This document shows positions 8,898 through 16,520 of a DNA stretch of 64,000 nt, in pieces; position 1 is the first letter of the stretch; each line of letters starts with the position of its first letter. The notes beneath the pieces were generated by a model, which was not told where the DNA came from, did no database searches, and saw nothing but the letters and a program-made list of their open reading frames with translations. This DNA comes from Ardenticatenales bacterium (GTDB taxonomy: Bacteria; Chloroflexota; Anaerolineae; Epilineales; Epilineaceae): NCBI GenBank assembly GCA_020853525.1, contig JADYYS010000056.1:122056-186055 (forward strand). The letters run 5' to 3'. A program made the position numbers and the translations under genes.

Positions 8898-10057
8898 CTC
8901 CCCAACCCCGCCTTCAACCGCCCCGCAGCCCCCTCCAACGTCGCCATCCGCTTGCAGAACGCGAACCGCGCCAGCCGGCGCCCTTCGTCGACATCGACCG
9001 CATAGAAAACGCTCGGCGGAATGCACGCGACCCCGACGTTCGTCGTCAGGTGGCGGGCGAAGGCATGGTCGTCGCCGCCCTGCCAGGCACGCCGGAAGTC
9101 AGCCAGCACGAAGTACGTGCCTTGCGGGACGGCGACATCGAAGCCGACCTCGCGCAGCGCACCCACGAGGAGGTCGCGGCGCTCCGTGTAGTCAGCCCTC
9201 AATGCCACGACGAAGTCGTCCCGCAGCGTGTCGAGCGCGACGGCCGCCGCCTGTTGGAACGGCGTCGCGCTGCAGAACGTGAGGAACTGGTGGGCCGCCT
9301 GCAGGCCGGCGACGAGGTGCGCCGGGCCGGTCGCCCAGCCGGTCTTCCAGCCCGTCAGCGAGTACGTCTTGCCGAGCGACGAAAGCGTGAGCGTCCGGTC
9401 GCGCATCCCGGGCAGCGTGGCGATCGGGACGTGGGCGACGCCGTCGTAGGTCAGGTGCTCGTACACCTCGTCGGACACGACGAACGCGTCATGCGCCTCG
9501 CACAGCCGGGCGATGGCGGTCAGTTCGTCGCGCGAAAACACCTTGCCGGTCGGGTTGTGCGGCGTGTTGAGGAGGACCGCCCTCGTCCGCGGCGTGAAGC
9601 ACTTTGCGAGCTCCGCCTCGTCCAGCGCGAAGTCCGGGAAGCGGAGCGTGCACGGCCGGACGATCCCGCCCGCCATCGCCACGGCCGCCGGGTAGCTGTC
9701 GTAGAACGGCTCGAAGAGCACGACCTCGTCGCCCGGCTCGAGCAGCCCGAGCATCGCGGCGGCGATGCCCTCGGTGGCGCCGGACGTGACGGCGACCTCG
9801 GTCAGCGCTTCGTACTGCAGCCCGTAGTCGTGGGCCACGCGATCGGCGATCGCCCCGGCGAGCCGCGGGTGGCCGGCTGAGCGGGCGTACTGGTTGTGGC
9901 CGGCGCCCATCGCCGCAGCGGCCGCATCGAGCAGCTCGTCCGGGCCGTCGAAGTCCGGGAAGCCCTGGGCCAGGTTGATCGCGCGGTGCTCGATGGCCAG
10001 CGCGGTCATCGTGCTGAAGACGCTGGCGCCAAAGGGGCGCAGGCGGGCGGCGGTCAT
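8894..10057 (-). CDS. PLP-dependent class I/II aminotransferase (YbdL/glutamine transaminase K-like)
   Basis: 387 residues, fold type I. Visible motifs: NLAQGFPDFDGP (N-terminal substrate loop typical of methionine/glutamine-phenylpyruvate aminotransferases), LLNTPHNPTGKVFS, VVSDEVYEHLTYDG, and SSLGKTYSLTGWKTGW with the PLP-binding Lys. The start ATG at 10057 overlaps the thiD stop (ATGA) and has GGAGG 7 bases upstream. The downstream overlapping omega-amidase makes a glutamine/methionine keto-acid transamination role more likely than a general aspartate transaminase. The gene symbol is withheld because family members differ in substrate. Confidence 0.9.
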   Translation of the reverse strand: MTAARLRPFGASVFSTMTALAIEHRAINLAQGFPDFDGPDELLDAAAAAMGAGHNQYARSAGHPRLAGAIADRVAHDYGLQYEALTEVAVTSGATEGIAAAMLGLLEPGDEVVLFEPFYDSYPAAVAMAGGIVRPCTLRFPDFALDEAELAKCFTPRTRAVLLNTPHNPTGKVFSRDELTAIARLCEAHDAFVVSDEVYEHLTYDGVAHVPIATLPGMRDRTLTLSSLGKTYSLTGWKTGWATGPAHLVAGLQAAHQFLTFCSATPFQQAAAVALDTLRDDFVVALRADYTERRDLLVGALREVGFDVAVPQGTYFVLADFRRAWQGGDDHAFARHLTTNVGVACIPPSVFYAVDVDEGRRLARFAFCKRMATLEGAAGRLKAGLGR

Positions 10058-10890
10058 CGTCCCTCCTCGTCGCCGTGCCACGCCCATGCGTGGTCGACCG
10101 GCCCGTGGCCGCCGCCGATGTGCAGGCCGGCGCCGCAGCGGATCGCCTCGGTGATGAAGGCCTTGGCGGAGGCGACGGCGGCGCGCAACGGCTGGCCCTT
10201 GGCCAGCTCGGCCGCAATGGCCGCAGCGTACGTGCAACCTGTGCCGTGCGTGTTCGGCGTGTCGATCCGGGCGGCGCGGAACGTGTGGTGGTCGCGGCCG
10301 TCGTAGAGGACGTCGATGCTGTCCTCGCTCGGGTCGCCCGCGGCATCGATCGTGTGGCCGCCCTTCACGAGGACGGCGCCGGGTCCCAGCGCGTGGATCG
10401 CCGTCGCAGCCGCGATCATGTCGTCGAACGTCCGCACCGGCCGGCCGAGCAGCACACCGGCCTCGTGCAGGTTGGGCGTGACGACGGTCGCCAGCGGCAG
10501 GAGGTCGGCGATCAGCGCCGCGCTCGCCTCGGGGGCGAGCAGCGCGTCGCCGCCCTTGGCCACCATCACCGGGTCGACGACGAGCGTCGCGACGCGGTGG
10601 TGGACGAGGCGTTCGACGACGGCGGCGACGATTCCGCTGTCGGCCAGCATCCCGATCTTGACCGCGTCGGCGCCGATGTCGTCCAGTACGCTGTCGATCT
10701 GCTGGGCGACGAAGGCCGGCGGGACGACGACGACGCCCTGCACGCCGAGCGTGTTCTGCGCGGTGAGCGCCGTGATCGCGCTGGCGCCGTATACGCCGAG
10801 CGCCTGGAACGTCTTGAGGTCCGCCTGGATCCCGGCGCCGCCGCCGGAGTCCGAGCCGGCGATCGTGAGGGCGACGGGGGGACGGGTCAC
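10054..10890 (-). CDS. thiD: Hydroxymethylpyrimidine/phosphomethylpyrimidine kinase
   Basis: 278 residues, ribokinase-like. It phosphorylates HMP and HMP-phosphate to give HMP-PP for thiamine phosphate synthesis. Motifs: ALTIAGSDSGGGAGIQADLK at the N-terminus, KIGMLAD, DPVMVAKGG, TPNLHEA, LVKGGH, and the anion-hole/catalytic block NTHGTGCTYAAAIAAELAKG. The start is GTG (GTGACC) overlapping the thiE stop by 4 bases. Coupled directly to thiE, its pathway partner. Confidence 0.95.
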   Translation of the reverse strand: MTRPPVALTIAGSDSGGGAGIQADLKTFQALGVYGASAITALTAQNTLGVQGVVVVPPAFVAQQIDSVLDDIGADAVKIGMLADSGIVAAVVERLVHHRVATLVVDPVMVAKGGDALLAPEASAALIADLLPLATVVTPNLHEAGVLLGRPVRTFDDMIAAATAIHALGPGAVLVKGGHTIDAAGDPSEDSIDVLYDGRDHHTFRAARIDTPNTHGTGCTYAAAIAAELAKGQPLRAAVASAKAFITEAIRCGAGLHIGGGHGPVDHAWAWHGDEEGR

Positions 10891-11516
10891 GCCGACGCCT
10901 CCGCGTCGCGAATCGCCCGGGCCGCCGCCTCCGGATCTTCCGCCAACCCCACCGCCCCAATCACCGCCACCCCCGCCGCACCCGCCGCGATCGCCTGCCC
11001 CGTGTTCGCCGCAGTGACGCCGCCGATCGCCACGACCGGGATGGACGACGCGGCGGCGACCGCCGCAAGGCCTGCCAAGCCGATCGGCGCGTCCGCATCG
11101 CCCTTCGACGTCGTGCCGAAGACGTCGCCCGTGCCGACGTAGTCCGCGCCGCCCAACGCCGCGGCGACGGCCTCATCGGGCGTTCCGGCGGAGCATCCGA
11201 TGATCGCTCCGGCGCCAAGGAGCCGGCGGGCGGCGGCCGGTGGGAGATCGTCGGGGCCGAGGTGGACGCCGGCAGCGCCGCAGACGAAGGCGACGTCGGC
11301 GCGGTCGTTGACGATGACCGGTACGCCGTGCGGGTTGGCGACGGATTGGACGGCGTCGACGAGCCGGGCGTGTTCGCGGGTCGTCGCGCCCTTCGCGCGC
11401 ACCTGCAACAACGTCGCACCGCCGGCGATGGCGGCCGTCGCGATGTCGGCGACGGGGCGGCCGCGGGTGAGCGCCGGGTCGAGGATCACGTAGAGGCGGT
11501 AATCGGGCGCGTTCAT
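10887..11516 (-). CDS. thiE: Thiamine-phosphate synthase
   Basis: 209 residues, TIM barrel. It joins HMP-PP and thiazole phosphate. The family blocks are present: LYVILDP, LLQVRAKGA (usually QLR.K), VIVNDRADVAFVCGAAGVHLG, IIGCSAGTPDEA, DYVGTGDVFGTTSK and IPVVAIGGVTAAN. ATG at 11516 overlaps the glycosyltransferase stop by 4 bases. No TPP riboswitch was recognised before this gene or at the head of the operon. Confidence 0.94.
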   Translation of the reverse strand: MNAPDYRLYVILDPALTRGRPVADIATAAIAGGATLLQVRAKGATTREHARLVDAVQSVANPHGVPVIVNDRADVAFVCGAAGVHLGPDDLPPAAARRLLGAGAIIGCSAGTPDEAVAAALGGADYVGTGDVFGTTSKGDADAPIGLAGLAAVAAASSIPVVAIGGVTAANTGQAIAAGAAGVAVIGAVGLAEDPEAAARAIRDAEASA

Positions 11517-12601
11517 GCGGTGGATCGGTCGACGGGATCGCCGGCCACGACATCGCCATCGACGACATTGCCGTTGACGACGTCCTCGCGCGACGGGCCG
11601 AGCGGGCCGTAGCCCCAGCGGTCGCGCACCAGGTAGAGCGGGCGCTGCTTGACCTCGCCGTACACCCGGGAGAGGTACTCGCCGATCACACCGAGCGAGA
11701 TGAGCTGGATGCCGCCCAGGAAGAGGATGACGGCCATCAGCGAGGCGTAGCCGGGCGTGTCCTGCGGCGTGATGAACAGCCGCCGGACGATCACGATGAC
11801 GGCATAGAGGAACGACAGGCCGGACACGCCGACGCCGATGTAGCTCCAGACCTTGAGCGGCCACATCGAGAAGCTCGTGATCCCGTCCAGGGCGAAGTTC
11901 CAGAGCCGCCAGTAGTTCCATGTCGTCCGCCCGCCGTAGCGCGGCTCGCGGTCGTACAGCACGGCGGTCTGCCGGAAGCCGACCCAGGCGAACAGGCCCT
12001 TCATGAAGCGGTTCCGCTCCGGCAGGTGCCGCAAGGCATCGACGACGCGGCGGTCCATCAGGCGGAAGTCGCCCGTGTTCGGCGGGATCGCCACCTCGCT
12101 CATCGCGTCGATCACGCGGTAGAACGTGTTCGCCGTCACCTTCTTCAGCCACGTCTCGCCGGCGCGCGAGCGGCGCGTCGCGTAGACGACGTCATACCCC
12201 TCGCGCCACTTGGCCACGAGGTCGCCGATCAGCTCGGGTGGGTCCTGCAGGTCGGCATCGATCGGGACGACGGCGTCGCCTTGGGCGTGGTCGATGCCGG
12301 CGGTCAGCGCGATCTCCTTGCCGAAGTTCCGCGCGAAGCTGACGACTTTGACCGCGGGGTTCCGCTGGTGATGTCCGATGAGCCGCGCCAGCGTGTCGTC
12401 CCGGCTGCCGTCGTTCACGCAGACGATCTCGTACGAGAGCGACGCGTCGCGGGCGCGCAGGCCGTCGAGGACGCGTTCGAGGCGCTCGAAGAGGGCGTTT
12501 ACGGAGGCGGACTCGTTGTAGCACGGGACGACGACGGACAGCGTGACGGGGCCGCCGGTCGATGTCGCGGTGGAGGGGGTGGAGAGGGAGGCGGGCGTCA
12601 C
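11513..12601 (-). CDS. GtrB/DPM1-type polyprenyl-phosphate glycosyltransferase (GT2)
   Basis: 362 residues. The N-terminal GT-A domain starts SVVVPCYNESASVNALFERL and contains FARNFGKEIALTAGIDHAQG and the metal/nucleotide-sugar site VVPIDADLQDPPELI. Two C-terminal membrane spans follow (about 265-290 and 300-325: SYIGVGVSGLSFLYAVIVIV, LMAVILFLGGIQLISLGVIG). Such enzymes load a sugar onto undecaprenyl phosphate for later use outside the membrane. It starts at GTG 12601, overlapping the sugar dehydrogenase stop (GTGA). The C-tail after RDRWGYGPLGPS is a low-complexity Val/Asp/Gly run. Confidence 0.9.
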   Translation of the reverse strand: MTPASLSTPSTATSTGGPVTLSVVVPCYNESASVNALFERLERVLDGLRARDASLSYEIVCVNDGSRDDTLARLIGHHQRNPAVKVVSFARNFGKEIALTAGIDHAQGDAVVPIDADLQDPPELIGDLVAKWREGYDVVYATRRSRAGETWLKKVTANTFYRVIDAMSEVAIPPNTGDFRLMDRRVVDALRHLPERNRFMKGLFAWVGFRQTAVLYDREPRYGGRTTWNYWRLWNFALDGITSFSMWPLKVWSYIGVGVSGLSFLYAVIVIVRRLFITPQDTPGYASLMAVILFLGGIQLISLGVIGEYLSRVYGEVKQRPLYLVRDRWGYGPLGPSREDVVNGNVVDGDVVAGDPVDRSTA

Positions 12602-14034
12602 GGGTGAGCGCGGAGGAGCGATGGCAGGAGGACGGGCGGCAGCGGATCGACGACAGGCGAGGCTGTCGGCGTGGGCGTCCCGGGGTCGACGGCCGGCGTG
12701 GCGCTCGGCGGCGTCGTCGGCACGGCGGTGGGCGTGTCCACGGGCGCCGGCTCCGTCGTGGCCGGCGGCGGCGGATCCGTCGGCGTGTTCGTCGGCCGCA
12801 CCACCGCGTTCGCGTCGCGGAGCCGCTGGATGCGGCCGGTCTCGAGGGCGATGTAGATCTCGCCGTTCTCGTCGCGGCCGAAGCTCGTGATGCCGTTCTT
12901 GCCGGTCAGGATCTCGGCGTTGCGCCACTGGCCGTTCGTGCCGCGGCTGAGCGCCCAGATGCGGCCGCGGGAGTAGTCGGCGTAAAAGTACGTGCCGGTG
13001 AGTCCGGGGAAGGCTTCGCCCCGGTAGACCTCGCCGCCGGTGATCGAGAGGCCGAGGCTGTGGCTGTACTCGGCGACGGGCAGCACCTTGTTGCGCTGGT
13101 CGCAGCCCGTCTGCGGGTTGAAGCAGTGCGAGCCCTCCATCACGCTCCAGCCGTAGTTCTCGCCGCCCTTGCTGTCTGCCGGCTGGTGGTTCACCTCCTC
13201 CCACGCGTTCTGGCCGACGTCGGCGATGTAGAGGTCGCCGGTGGCCCGGTCGAACGTGAACTTCCACGGGTTGCGCAGGCCGTAGGCCCAGACCTCGGGT
13301 GCGCGTCGCGGCGTGCTGGCGAACGGGTTGGACGGCGGGATGACGTACGGGTCGCCGGTGTCGACATCGATCCGCAGCATCTTCCCGAGCAGCACGTTCG
13401 CATCCTGCCCGGCCTGGAACGGGTCGCCGCCACCGCCGCCGTCGCCGGTGCCGATGTAGAGGTAGCCGTCCGGGCCGAACTCGAGATTGCCGCCGTTGTG
13501 GTTGCCGTTGATGTTGTGCTCGATCGTGAGCAGCTGGAGTTCCGCGTCGGGATCGGCCTTGTCCCGGTCGGCGGTCGCGTGGTAACGAGCGATGACGAGG
13601 TCGCCGCGCTTCCGTCCGCGAACCGCTTTGGAGGTGTAGTACACGTAGAACTGCCAGTTCTCGGCGTACTCCGGGTGGAACGCCAGCCCGAGCAGCCCGC
13701 GCTCGTTCGCCGCGGCCTCGACGCGGTCCGTGATGTCGAGGAACGGCGCGTCGAGGAGCTGCCCGTCCTTGACGATCCGGATCCGCCCCGGCTTCTCGAC
13801 GATGAACAACCGCCCCGACCCATCGCCGGCATTCGCGATGTCCACCGGTATGTCGACGTCCTGCACGACGTTGTCGAAGGCGATCTTGATCGTCTTCGGG
13901 TCGGCGGGCAGCTCACCTTGGGCGCGGGCGGGCGCCGGCGCGCCGGCATCGAGGCGGGCGGCGGCCGTGACGAGGGCCGCGGACAGGGCGATGGCGCTCG
14001 TCGCGACGGCCAGGAGCGCGGCGGGTTGGCGCAT
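12598..14034 (-). CDS. Secreted glucose/sorbosone dehydrogenase-like (PQQ-type propeller) protein
   Basis: 478 residues. Signal peptide 1-39 (ends ARAQG), then a six-bladed soluble quinoprotein propeller: VDIANAGDGSGRLFIVEKPG, RGLLGLAFHPEYAEN, NHNGGNLEFGPDGYLYIGTG, EVWAYGLRNPWKFTFD and DVGQNAWEEVNH are the standard GSDH blocks. The last 60 residues are a Pro/Thr-rich linker ending VLLPSLLRAHP, like other tails in this window. It heads the run of overlapping genes down to 8067. The substrate cannot be told from sequence. Confidence 0.9.
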   Translation of the reverse strand: MRQPAALLAVATSAIALSAALVTAAARLDAGAPAPARAQGELPADPKTIKIAFDNVVQDVDIPVDIANAGDGSGRLFIVEKPGRIRIVKDGQLLDAPFLDITDRVEAAANERGLLGLAFHPEYAENWQFYVYYTSKAVRGRKRGDLVIARYHATADRDKADPDAELQLLTIEHNINGNHNGGNLEFGPDGYLYIGTGDGGGGGDPFQAGQDANVLLGKMLRIDVDTGDPYVIPPSNPFASTPRRAPEVWAYGLRNPWKFTFDRATGDLYIADVGQNAWEEVNHQPADSKGGENYGWSVMEGSHCFNPQTGCDQRNKVLPVAEYSHSLGLSITGGEVYRGEAFPGLTGTYFYADYSRGRIWALSRGTNGQWRNAEILTGKNGITSFGRDENGEIYIALETGRIQRLRDANAVVRPTNTPTDPPPPATTEPAPVDTPTAVPTTPPSATPAVDPGTPTPTASPVVDPLPPVLLPSLLRAHP

Positions 14035-14109
14035 GGGTCCGTCCTTGTGCGGGGTCGGCCGCCAGCGCCTGCCGGAGCAGGGAGGCGGAATCAGGCGACC
14101 GGGGCCGGA

Positions 14110-14115
14110 ATTCTA
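14110..14115 (-). promoter_or_regulatory. -10 box TAGAAT for the sugar dehydrogenase-thiED operon
   Basis: TAGAAT on the minus strand about 75 bases before the start at 14034, in the divergent gap with the first LVIVD gene. The start codon itself is preceded by AAGGACGG. No -35 match is evident, so confidence is modest. Confidence 0.4.
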
Positions 14116-14235
14116 GCGGAAGCCGCCCGCGCGCGTTATCCTGCCGTCCGCGCGACGCTCGCGCGACCATTTGGTGGCCGCACGCGTACATCGCACCCAT
14201 GTCGCGCACATCGCAGCCGTACAAGGAGCCCACGA

Positions 14236-16416
14236 ATGACCCCCTTCCCGCCGTCGCGACGGCAGCGCCGCGCCTTCGCGGCGCTTGCCGCGATCGCCAC
14301 CCTCCTCGCCCTTGCCGCCGCCGCCCCACCGCACCCCACCCTCCTCACCCCCGCGCACGCCCAGTCACCCACCGCCGCGAACGAACCGTTCCTCCGCCCG
14401 GTCGACCGCTGGCTGGGCGAAACGCTCGCCGTCGCCGTGAACGGCGACATCGCGTACTTCGGTGTCGGGCGCGCCGTGGCGGTGGCGGACGTCAGCGATC
14501 CCGCGGCGCCGCGGCTGATCGGGCGGAGCGCGCCGCTCGCAATCGCGGACGACGAGGATCAGCCGCAGCCGATCGACGACATCGCCGCCAGCGAAGGCAC
14601 GGTGTGGACGATCACGCGGGACATCCAGTGGTGGATCTCCGCATGGGACGTCGGTGATCCGACGGCCGTGCGGCTGGTGACGACGATGAGTCTGGGCGAG
14701 AAGATGGGCCCGATCGCGCTAGCTGCGCGGGGCCGGATCGCGCTCGTTTCGTACGTGGGCGCGGCGTGGCCGGACCGGGGCATCATCGCGCTGCGGCGGA
14801 CGGAGGGCGGCATCGTGCGGGTCGGGCAGTGGCAGCTCGACGACCCGGCCGTCAGCGTCGGTGGCGTGGTGTGGCGGAACAGCAACGAGGTCGTCGTGGC
14901 GCTGGGCGGCGGCGGGATCGGTCGGCTGGCGGTGACGGAGGCGGCGGACGGCGAGGTCCGCATGACGGTCATCGGCCAGCTCACGGATCCCCGATTCGCC
15001 GAGGGCGCACGGCAGCTGGCGATCGACGGTTGTCGGGCGTACAGCTCCAACATGGACCGCTGGACCTCGCCCGGCACCGGTTTCTGGGTCTTCGACGTCT
15101 GCGGCGACGGTCCGCCGGCGCTGTTGGCCGAAGTGGGGTTCAGCAGCGACGAGCTGCACAACCCGGCCAGCATGGCGGCGGTCACCATCGAAGACCGGCC
15201 CTACCTGATCGTCGGCGACGCCGGCGGCGGGCTGCACGCGATCGACGCGACGGAGCCGGACGACATGTGGATGCGGTTGACGAAGATCTACCCGCCGATC
15301 ACGGGCGAGCCGGTCTGCCATTCGGACATCGCGGTGACGCTGGACAGGGTCGCCGTCGCCGGCTGCGGCCTCCGCGTCCTGCAGCTGGCCTCCAACGTGG
15401 AGCGGCCGATCCGCGACGGCGCGATCCTGAGCGCACCATCGTACGGCGACAGAACGTGGGTCGGGCCATGGTTGACGGCGATGGCGGCCACGGACGACGC
15501 CGTGCTGATCGGCCACGGCAACGTGTTGAGCGTCGTCCGCCCGAGCGGGCCGCTCGGGCCGGAGGTCGTCGGGCGCGTCGCCTACCGGCATGTCGACCAT
15601 CCATTCTTCGATATCGACGATCTTGCCGTCGCCGGCCACACTGCCTGGGTGGCGCCGGGGGGCGACTCGGTCGTCGCGATCGACCTCAGCGATCCGCGCA
15701 CGCCCTTTGTCATCGAGAGCGCGTATCCGGAGGCGGACGTCATCGCCGTCACCGACGGCCTTCTGGCCGCCTCGATGGGCGATGCGGTCGAGCTGATCGA
15801 CGTCACCGACCCGCGGCTGCCCCACAGCCGGAGCGTGCTCTCGCTCGCGGTGCCCCCGTTCAGCGATATGGCCTTCGCCGACGACCGCCTGATCGCCTCG
15901 ACCGGCGCCAACGGGCTGGTCGTCGTCGACGTGCGCGATCCCGTGCGCCCGGCGATCATCGGGCGGCACGACGGCATCCCGACCGGCGCGATGGCGGTGG
16001 CGGACGGCCTGGCGGTGGCGCTGGCGGACGTCGGGCAGGCCGAGGACGGTCTCGCGATCTTCCGCACCGACGAGATCGACGAGGGCCGGATCCGCGTGGC
16101 GTCCACCGTTCCGCTGCCGATCGCGGCGGCGGCGTACCGCGACACGTCCGTCGGTATCGGCCACGTTGCCGGCCGGCGGGTGGCCGTCGTCCGGCGCGGC
16201 CCGACGCTCCTGGCGGTCGACATCACGGATCCGTCGCAACCCGTCGTCGGGCCCGCGATCCTCTTGCCGGTGAACGCCGACGGGATGGCCGTCCACGGCG
16301 ACCGCGCCTTCCTGTTCGGGCGGCGGGCGGGGGTCGAGTTCTCGGTGTTCGAGCTCGGCACTTCGGGCATCGCGGGCGTGCTGCACTTGCCGTGGCTGGG
16401 TGCCGGCAAGCCGTAA
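14236..16416 (+). CDS. Secreted LVIVD-repeat propeller protein, paralog 1
   Basis: 726 residues; ATG at 14236 preceded by AAGGAG. Signal peptide 1-45 (ends THAQS-like AHAQSP). Repeats of the LVIVD type run through the chain: VAVADVSDPAAPRLIGRSAP, VVAIDLSDPRTPFVIES, VELIDVTDPRLPHSRSV, LVVVDVRDPVRPAIIGRHD, LLAVDITDPSQPVVGPA. The tail is GVLHLPWLGAGKP. It shares with the next two paralogs a signature just after the signal peptide (PVDRWLGE, AVAV, YFGVGRAVAVAD). The function of LVIVD propellers is unknown; surface binding is likely. A longer frame upstream has no signal or start support. Confidence 0.85.
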   Translation: MTPFPPSRRQRRAFAALAAIATLLALAAAAPPHPTLLTPAHAQSPTAANEPFLRPVDRWLGETLAVAVNGDIAYFGVGRAVAVADVSDPAAPRLIGRSAPLAIADDEDQPQPIDDIAASEGTVWTITRDIQWWISAWDVGDPTAVRLVTTMSLGEKMGPIALAARGRIALVSYVGAAWPDRGIIALRRTEGGIVRVGQWQLDDPAVSVGGVVWRNSNEVVVALGGGGIGRLAVTEAADGEVRMTVIGQLTDPRFAEGARQLAIDGCRAYSSNMDRWTSPGTGFWVFDVCGDGPPALLAEVGFSSDELHNPASMAAVTIEDRPYLIVGDAGGGLHAIDATEPDDMWMRLTKIYPPITGEPVCHSDIAVTLDRVAVAGCGLRVLQLASNVERPIRDGAILSAPSYGDRTWVGPWLTAMAATDDAVLIGHGNVLSVVRPSGPLGPEVVGRVAYRHVDHPFFDIDDLAVAGHTAWVAPGGDSVVAIDLSDPRTPFVIESAYPEADVIAVTDGLLAASMGDAVELIDVTDPRLPHSRSVLSLAVPPFSDMAFADDRLIASTGANGLVVVDVRDPVRPAIIGRHDGIPTGAMAVADGLAVALADVGQAEDGLAIFRTDEIDEGRIRVASTVPLPIAAAAYRDTSVGIGHVAGRRVAVVRRGPTLLAVDITDPSQPVVGPAILLPVNADGMAVHGDRAFLFGRRAGVEFSVFELGTSGIAGVLHLPWLGAGKP

Positions 16417-16520
16417 CGCGTTCATGGGCCGCGATGCGCTTGTCAACGGAGCGCCCTTGCCGTGAACGGGTTCGACGGCTACGTTTGGCATGCAACAACG
16501 CGCCATCAACGGAGCCACCC

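Noticed and set aside
14035..14235. TPP riboswitch at the head of the thiED-containing operon
   Set aside because: The conserved CTGAGA and ACCTGATCTGGATAAT-type cores are not found in the gap, nor directly before thiE.
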